Assembly (NCBI GenBank): GCA_958402075.1
Contig: CATXSD010000129.1
Coordinates: 1-7,297 of the forward strand
DNA length: 7,297 nucleotides
Source: Mediterranea massiliensis
Lineage (GTDB): Bacteria; Bacteroidota; Bacteroidia; Bacteroidales; Bacteroidaceae
Direction of reading: 5' to 3'
In this document: in pieces, positions 3,340-7,297 of the stretch
Layout: each line of letters opens with the position of its first letter
Numbering within the stretch: position 1 is the first letter of the stretch
The notes under the pieces: generated by a model
Seen by the model: the letters and a program-made list of their open reading frames with translations, nothing else
The model's database searches: none
Told to the model about the DNA's origin: nothing
Program-made: the position numbers and the translations under genes

Positions 3340-5661
3340 ATGAAGAAAAAAATCACCCGTCGGATGCTGGTGCTATGGGTATCGGCATGCCTGCTCGCCG
3401 GCCCGTTGCGGGCCCAGGAACCGGCACCGGTACGCATTGTTCCCCGTCCGGTGGAGACAGCCGCAGTCGCGGGAACGTTCCGCATCACGCCGTCGACCGT
3501 CGTGTCGGTCGGCGACGAAGGACTGAAGCCGCTGGCCGAATACTTCAGTTCGCTTTTCGTCCGCCCCGCAGGCTTCCCGCTGAAGGTGGCTGTGGGCGGT
3601 GACGGCGACATCCGGCTGGAGCGGGCGGCCGACCTGGCTGCCGAAGCCTACCGCCTGCAGGTGGACGCGGCCGGTGTGCGCATCGAGGCGGGCGGATATG
3701 CCGGCGCGTTCTATGCCCTGCAGACGCTGCGCCTGTCCCTGCCTGCCACCATCGAGTCGCTGGCGCCGGTGGCCGGGGCGGAATGGACCATCCCCGCCAT
3801 GCACGTGGCCGACAATCCCCGCTTTGCCTACCGCGGGCTGATGCTGGACGTGGCGCGCTACTTCATCCCCAAGGAGGACGTGCTGCGGATCGTGGACTGC
3901 ATGGCCCTGCTCAAGCTCAACAAACTTCACATGCATCTGACGGACGACAACGGCTGGCGGCTGGAAATCAAGCGCTACCCGCGGCTCACCGAGGTGGGCA
4001 GCCGGCGGGTGAACCGCGACGACGTGCCCTTCCCCGACCGTCGGAATCCCCGTCCCGGCGAACCGGCCTCGGTGGGCGGATACTATACCCAGGACGACAT
4101 GCGCGACATCATCGCCTATGCCCGCCAGCGCCAGGTGGAAATCATTCCCGAAATAGACATCCCCGCCCATTCGAACGCCGCGCTGGCCGCCTATCCCGAA
4201 CTGGCCTGCCCCGTGGTGGACAAGCACATCGGGGTGCTGCCCGGGCTGGGCGGCGACCATGCCGACATCATCTGTTGCGCGGGCAACGAGCAGACGTTCC
4301 GCTTCCTGGAAGGAGTGATTGACGAAGTGGCCGGGCTGTTTCCTTCGAAATACATCCACCTGGGCGGTGACGAAGCCCGGAAAACGTACTGGAAGAAATG
4401 TCCCCTGTGCCAGCAGCGGATGAAGGACGAGAACCTGCCCGACGAAGAAGAGCTGCAGAGCTACTTCATGCGTCGCATGAGCCGCTACGTGCAGGACAAG
4501 GGCAAGGAAGTGATGGGCTGGGACGAGCTGACCAACAGCACCCTGCCCGAGGGCGTGGTGGTCTTCGGCTGGCAGGGCTTCGGCAACGCGGCCCTCAAGG
4601 CGGCCGCGCAGGGACACCGCTTCGTCATGACGCCCGCCCGCCTGATGTACCTTATCCGCTACCAGGGACCGCAGTGGTTCGAGCCGCTTACCTATTTCGG
4701 AAACAATACGCTGAAGGACATCTATGCCTACGAGCCGGTGCAGAAAGACTGGAAGCCGGAGTACGAACCGCTGCTGATGGGCGTGCAGGGCTCCCTGTGG
4801 ACCGAGTTCTGCAGCCATCCGTCCGACGTCACCTACCTGTTGTTCCCCCGTCTGGCGGCTGTGGCCGAAGTGGCCTGGTCGCCCAAGGGCAGCAAGGACT
4901 GGCCCTCGTTTGTCGCCGCGCTGGACGGCTACCTGGCGCACCTGCAGGCCAAGGGCATCCTGTATGCCCGCTCCATGTACAACATCCAGCACGCGGTGAC
5001 GCCTGCCGGCGGAGCGCTGAAGGTGGAACTGACGTGCGAGCGTCCCGATGTGGAGATACGCTATACGACCGACGGCATGGAGCCGGGGGCGGCTTCGGAC
5101 CTGTACGAAGGCCCGCTGACGCTGGACGGAAACGCCGTGCTGAAGTGTGCCACCTTCCGCGACGGGCAGAAGACGGGCCGGACGCTGGAACTGCCGCTGG
5201 AATGGAACCTGGCCACCGCGAAACCGCTGCTGGGACTGCCCCCGCAGGCAGGCATCCTGGTGAACGGCCTGCGCGGCAGCCTGAAGCAGACCGACTTTGA
5301 GTGGTACACCGGGGAGATGTCCCGGCCGCTGACGTTCACGGTAGACCTGCTGGAACGGCGGGAAGTGACGGAATGTGCGGTGGGCTGCATCACCAACTAC
5401 GGCATGGGCTGCCACAAGCCGCGGACACTGACGGTAGAGGTGTCGGACGACAACCGGACGTTCGTCCCGGCCGGCAGCCTGCACTTCACGGACGCCGACA
5501 TCTTCAAGGAAGGCACCTTTGTGGAAGACCTGAAGGTGAAGGTCGGCTCACGGGCCCGCTACGTGCGCTTCACGCTCGAGGTGCCCGGCAGCTGCCCGCC
5601 CGACCACGTGCGCCCCGGACAGCCTTCGCGCATCTATGTGGACGAAGTCATCGTCCGCTGA
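3340..5661 (+). CDS. Secreted beta-N-acetylhexosaminidase (GH20)
   Basis: The 773-residue enzyme should remove terminal beta-linked GlcNAc or GalNAc from glycans. Residues 1-25 are a signal peptide (MKKKITRRM, a hydrophobic core, LRA before Gln26). Residues about 28-150 are the GH20b-type N-terminal domain. The catalytic barrel covers about 160-530: YRGLMLDVARYF at 164-175 with the sugar-binding Arg165, HMHLTDDNGWR at 197-207, EIIPEIDIPAHS at 267-278, HLGGDE at 340-345 with the catalytic pair Asp344-Glu345, GWDE at 393-396 and SLWTE at 485-489. Residues about 553-620 resemble the chitobiase C-terminal domain (YTTDGMEPGAASDLYEGPLTL). Residues about 630-773 look like a discoidin (F5/8C) carbohydrate-binding fold (SDDNRTF, ARYVRF). 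All active-site residues are present. Cys7 of the signal core is not in a good lipobox, so a periplasmic or released protein is likelier than a lipoprotein. It is very GC-rich, unlike the ribosomal genes that follow. Confidence 0.96.
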   Translation: MKKKITRRMLVLWVSACLLAGPLRAQEPAPVRIVPRPVETAAVAGTFRITPSTVVSVGDEGLKPLAEYFSSLFVRPAGFPLKVAVGGDGDIRLERAADLAAEAYRLQVDAAGVRIEAGGYAGAFYALQTLRLSLPATIESLAPVAGAEWTIPAMHVADNPRFAYRGLMLDVARYFIPKEDVLRIVDCMALLKLNKLHMHLTDDNGWRLEIKRYPRLTEVGSRRVNRDDVPFPDRRNPRPGEPASVGGYYTQDDMRDIIAYARQRQVEIIPEIDIPAHSNAALAAYPELACPVVDKHIGVLPGLGGDHADIICCAGNEQTFRFLEGVIDEVAGLFPSKYIHLGGDEARKTYWKKCPLCQQRMKDENLPDEEELQSYFMRRMSRYVQDKGKEVMGWDELTNSTLPEGVVVFGWQGFGNAALKAAAQGHRFVMTPARLMYLIRYQGPQWFEPLTYFGNNTLKDIYAYEPVQKDWKPEYEPLLMGVQGSLWTEFCSHPSDVTYLLFPRLAAVAEVAWSPKGSKDWPSFVAALDGYLAHLQAKGILYARSMYNIQHAVTPAGGALKVELTCERPDVEIRYTTDGMEPGAASDLYEGPLTLDGNAVLKCATFRDGQKTGRTLELPLEWNLATAKPLLGLPPQAGILVNGLRGSLKQTDFEWYTGEMSRPLTFTVDLLERREVTECAVGCITNYGMGCHKPRTLTVEVSDDNRTFVPAGSLHFTDADIFKEGTFVEDLKVKVGSRARYVRFTLEVPGSCPPDHVRPGQPSRIYVDEVIVR

Positions 5662-5700
5662 CATTTGTGTAACGAACTAACCCTAAAAACAGATAGAATC

Positions 5701-6012
5701 ATGGACAAACCAGAAAACAACAACGGACAAGTACAGATAGAACTCAAGGAAGAAGTGGCCCAGGGCACGTATGCCAACCTGGCCATCATCACCCACTCCA
5801 GCTCGGAGTTTGTGCTCGACTTCATCCGCATGCTGCCGGGCATGCCCAAGGCCGGCGTGCAGGCGCGCGTCATCCTCGTGCCCGAACATGCCAAGCGCCT
5901 GCTGCTTGCCCTGCAGGAAAACATCGACAAGTACGAACGTGTCTTCGGCCCCATCCGCGTGCCCGACGACCGTCCCCTTCCTCCGCTGGGAAACGTGCAG
6001 GGCGAGGCCTGA
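5701..6012 (+). CDS. DUF3467 family protein
   Basis: This 103-residue acidic protein of unknown function matches the DUF3467 pattern: a short polar N terminus (MDKPENNNGQVQIEL), then EEVAQGTYANLAIITHSSSEFVLDF, with the family's A-Y-A-N ... H-S-EF-DF signature at residues 20-41. After this come the FIRMLPGMPKAGVQARVILVPEHAKRLLLALQENI stretch (residues 42-76) and a proline-rich tail. It has no signal peptide or membrane segment, so it is cytoplasmic. The ATG at 5701 begins the conserved part; the frame opens further upstream only at a TTG at 5665. It starts 39 bases after the hexosaminidase stop, so it may be co-transcribed, yet it sits next to the str operon as in other Bacteroidales I recall. 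That neighbourhood suggests a link to translation or transcription, which is not shown. Confidence 0.9.
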   Translation: MDKPENNNGQVQIELKEEVAQGTYANLAIITHSSSEFVLDFIRMLPGMPKAGVQARVILVPEHAKRLLLALQENIDKYERVFGPIRVPDDRPLPPLGNVQGEA

Positions 6013-6029
6013 TGTCATCGTCCTGTAAC

Positions 6030-6045
6030 AGCCCCGCGAGGGGCT
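6030..6045 (+). terminator. GNRA-capped hairpin after the DUF3467 gene
   Basis: AGCCCC (6030-6035) pairs perfectly with GGGGCT (6040-6045) around the tetraloop GCGA. It begins 18 bases after the stop codon. No T-run follows, so it may stabilise the mRNA 3' end or terminate weakly; it does separate the DUF3467 gene from the rpsL promoter. Confidence 0.5.
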
Positions 6046-6079
6046 ATTCGGCTGAAAATCAAAAAAAATATTGTAGTGC

Positions 6080-6110
6080 ATTGATAATTCAAATATTATT
6101 CGTATCTTTG
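6080..6110 (+). promoter_or_regulatory. Promoter of the str operon (rpsL-rpsG-fusA)
   Basis: ATTG at 6080-6083 (one base from TTTG), a 19-bp spacer and TATCTTTG at 6103-6110 form a strong Bacteroidetes promoter in a very AT-rich stretch. Transcription should start near 6117, giving a leader of about 58 bases, A-rich before the ATG. The 9-mer AGTGCATTG occurs at 6075-6083, covering the -33 box, and again at 6122-6130 in the leader. Confidence 0.88.
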
Positions 6111-6174
6111 CAGCCCGAAAAAGTGCATTGTCGAAAATTCATACAAATAATATAATAACTAAAAAACAATTAAA

Positions 6175-6576
6175 ATGCCTACAATTCAGCAATTAGTAAG
6201 AAAAGGACGCCAAGTGCTGGTAGACAAGAGCAAGTCTCCTGCCTTGGATGCATGTCCTCAAAGACGTGGCGTTTGCGTGAGAGTGTATACAACCACTCCG
6301 AAGAAGCCGAATTCAGCTATGCGTAAAGTAGCTCGTGTACGTTTGACCAACGGTAAGGAAGTAAACTCCTACATTCCGGGTGAAGGTCACAACCTGCAGG
6401 AACACTCCATCGTACTGGTACGTGGCGGTCGTGTAAAGGACCTTCCGGGTGTACGTTACCACATTGTTCGCGGTACACTGGATACTGCCGGCGTAGCAGG
6501 CCGTACGCAAAGACGTTCCAAATACGGTGCAAAGCGTCCGAAACCGGGACAGGCTGCTCCTGCAAAGAAGAAATAA
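6175..6576 (+). CDS. rpsL: 30S ribosomal protein S12
   Basis: The 133-residue protein is S12 of the small ribosomal subunit, which lines the decoding centre. The whole chain matches: MPTIQQLVRKGR, CPQRRGVCVRVYTTTPKKPNSAMRKVARVRLTNG, YIPGEGHNLQEHS, VLVRGGRVKDLPGVRYH, then GVAGRTQRRSKYGAKRPK. Lys43 (in TPKKPNS) and Lys88 (in RVKDLPG), the usual sites of streptomycin-resistance changes, are both lysine, so the allele looks wild type. Asp89, modified in some bacteria, is kept. The C-terminal tail (PGQAAPAKKK) is slightly longer than in E. coli. It is first in the operon, driven by the promoter at 6080-6110. Codon use is less GC-rich than in the hexosaminidase gene, as expected for a highly expressed gene in a species with GC-rich drift. 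Confidence 0.99.
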   Translation: MPTIQQLVRKGRQVLVDKSKSPALDACPQRRGVCVRVYTTTPKKPNSAMRKVARVRLTNGKEVNSYIPGEGHNLQEHSIVLVRGGRVKDLPGVRYHIVRGTLDTAGVAGRTQRRSKYGAKRPKPGQAAPAKKK

Positions 6577-6645
6577 GGAACAATAGACCGAAACAACAAA
6601 AAGTAAAGTAAAAATTACGTTTTAGTTTGCTTGGACAGATGCTAA

Positions 6646-6675
6646 AGGTTGAGTAAACCTGCCGGTGGGCGGGTT
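6646..6675 (+). promoter_or_regulatory. Possible regulatory RNA structure between rpsL and rpsG
   Basis: Two hairpins compete for the same bases. AGGTT (6646-6650) can pair with AACCT (6656-6660). Instead, AACCTGCC (6656-6663) can pair with GGCGGGTT (6668-6675) over the loop GGTG, giving eight pairs with one G-U. The gap between the two genes is 152 bases, long for a ribosomal operon. In E. coli, S7 represses the str operon by binding the rpsL-rpsG gap; an analogous site here is an inference from position. Confidence 0.45.
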
Positions 6676-6728
6676 GAAGAAGACAGAAGTAGACAACCAA
6701 GAACGAAAAACATTATTCTTTCAAGAAA

Positions 6729-7205
6729 ATGAGAAAAGCAAAACCAAAAAAACGCGTTATCCTGCCGGATCCCGTGTTCAACGATGTGAAAGTATCGAAG
6801 TTCGTCAACCACCTGATGTATGACGGCAAGAAGAACACTTCTTATGAAATCTTCTACGCTGCTCTGGAAACGGTGAAGAACAAAATGCAAAACGAAGAAA
6901 AGTCCGCTCTGGAGATCTGGAAGAAAGCTCTGGACAATGTGACTCCCCAGGTGGAAGTGAAGTCTCGCCGTGTAGGTGGTGCTACTTTCCAGGTTCCGAC
7001 AGAAATCCGTCCCGACCGCAAAGAGTCCATCTCAATGAAAAATCTGATTATCTTCGCCCGCAAGCGTGGCGGCAAGTCCATGGCTGACAAGCTGGCTGCT
7101 GAAATCATGGACGCCTACAACGAACAGGGCGGTGCATTCAAGCGCAAGGAAGATATGCACAGAATGGCTGAAGCTAACCGTGCTTTTGCTCACTTCAGAT
7201 TCTAA
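6729..7205 (+). CDS. rpsG: 30S ribosomal protein S7
   Basis: The 158-residue protein is S7, which starts assembly of the 30S head by binding the 3' domain of 16S rRNA and contacts tRNA in the E site. Recognisable segments are MRKAKPKKRVILPDPVFNDVKVSKFVNHLMYDGKK (basic N terminus and first helix), NVTPQVEVKSRRVGGATFQVP near residues 70-90 (the beta-hairpin that reaches the E site) and ARKRGGKSMADKLAAEIMDA. The chain ends with KEDMHRMAEANRAFAHFRF. Length is normal for the family. It follows rpsL by 152 bases and precedes fusA by 33, so all three should share the rpsL promoter. No promoter of its own is evident in the gap. The protein is a candidate autoregulator through the gap upstream of it. 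Confidence 0.99.
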   Translation: MRKAKPKKRVILPDPVFNDVKVSKFVNHLMYDGKKNTSYEIFYAALETVKNKMQNEEKSALEIWKKALDNVTPQVEVKSRRVGGATFQVPTEIRPDRKESISMKNLIIFARKRGGKSMADKLAAEIMDAYNEQGGAFKRKEDMHRMAEANRAFAHFRF

Positions 7206-7225
7206 TCAAGTATAACAATTAAGCA

Positions 7226-7232
7226 AGAAGGA
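7226..7232 (+). promoter_or_regulatory. Shine-Dalgarno-like site of fusA
   Basis: AGAAGGA ends six bases before the fusA ATG. Other starts in this window have A-rich leaders without such a site, so fusA is the exception. Confidence 0.6.
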
Positions 7233-7238
7233 TTTAAA

Positions 7239-7297
7239 ATGGCTAAACATGATTTGCATTTGACCCGTAACATCGGTATCATGGCTCACATCGATGC
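7239..7297 (+). CDS. fusA: Translation elongation factor G, 5' end only
   Basis: Only the first 19 full codons are in the window; the gene runs off the right edge. They read MAKHDLHLTRNIGIMAHID, the normal start of bacterial EF-G (…RNIGI-AHIDAGKTT), ending just where the GTP-binding P-loop begins. EF-G moves tRNA and mRNA through the ribosome using GTP. The rpsL-rpsG-fusA order is the conserved str operon. Many Bacteroidetes carry a second EF-G paralogue elsewhere; this one's operon position makes it the main copy. Confidence 0.95.
   Translation, partial: MAKHDLHLTRNIGIMAHID

Noticed and set aside
3373..5484. 703-codon minus-strand open frame opposite the hexosaminidase
   Set aside because: Long antisense frames are expected in GC-rich genes with strong third-position bias. 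The product is rich in His, Arg and Gln with no domain pattern, whereas the plus strand carries all GH20 motifs.
5665..5700. Earlier TTG start for the DUF3467 protein
   Set aside because: It adds 12 residues with no family similarity from a rare start codon; the ATG at 5701 has an A-rich leader and begins the usual family N terminus.
6175..6576. Streptomycin-resistance allele of rpsL
   Set aside because: The key residues Lys43 and Lys88 are both present, so nothing in the sequence suggests resistance.

Overview
The window comes from a member of the Bacteroidales. The clearest signs are promoters of the Bacteroidetes type (TTTG, 19 bp, TAnnTTTG) at 3110-3140 and 6080-6110, A-rich start regions mostly without Shine-Dalgarno sites, a long HU-related protein followed by a tiny membrane peptide and an amidase, and a DUF3467 gene just ahead of rpsL-rpsG-fusA. 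Much of the window is GC-rich, so I would not name a genus. Base composition is uneven: the hexosaminidase and amidase are very GC-rich, while the phosphodiesterase gene and the ribosomal genes are plainly less so.

Region by region: (1) 1-280 is the 3' end of a nucleotide pyrophosphatase/phosphodiesterase-like gene, followed by a secreted glycerophosphodiester phosphodiesterase (312-1172). A near-exact copy of the last codons of the first gene sits again after the second, so the phosphodiesterase lies between 42-bp direct repeats 951 bp apart. (2) 1173-1617 has no gene. It holds that remnant, a pair of REP-like palindromes, 28-bp tandem half-units and a promoter. (3) 1618-2974 is a module of HU-like protein, a 40-residue hydrophobic peptide ('smalltalk'-like) and an N-acetylmuramoyl-L-alanine amidase. 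Two arrays with a 7-bp period separate the HU gene from the peptide. The peptide and amidase genes overlap by ATGA. (4) 2975-3339 has no protein gene but holds an operator-like dyad, a near-ideal promoter and, about 60 bases on, a perfect intrinsic terminator, which together look like a small RNA gene. (5) 3340-6012 encodes a secreted GH20 beta-N-acetylhexosaminidase and a DUF3467 protein. (6) 6080-7297 is the start of the str operon (rpsL, rpsG, fusA), with its promoter and a possible regulatory RNA structure between rpsL and rpsG.

Two functional themes can be inferred: breakdown of phosphodiesters and of GlcNAc-containing glycans in the envelope or periplasm, and core translation. The HU-peptide-amidase module is the least understood part. 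Its 7-bp arrays, the repeat-flanked phosphodiesterase and the candidate small RNA are the most interesting signals.
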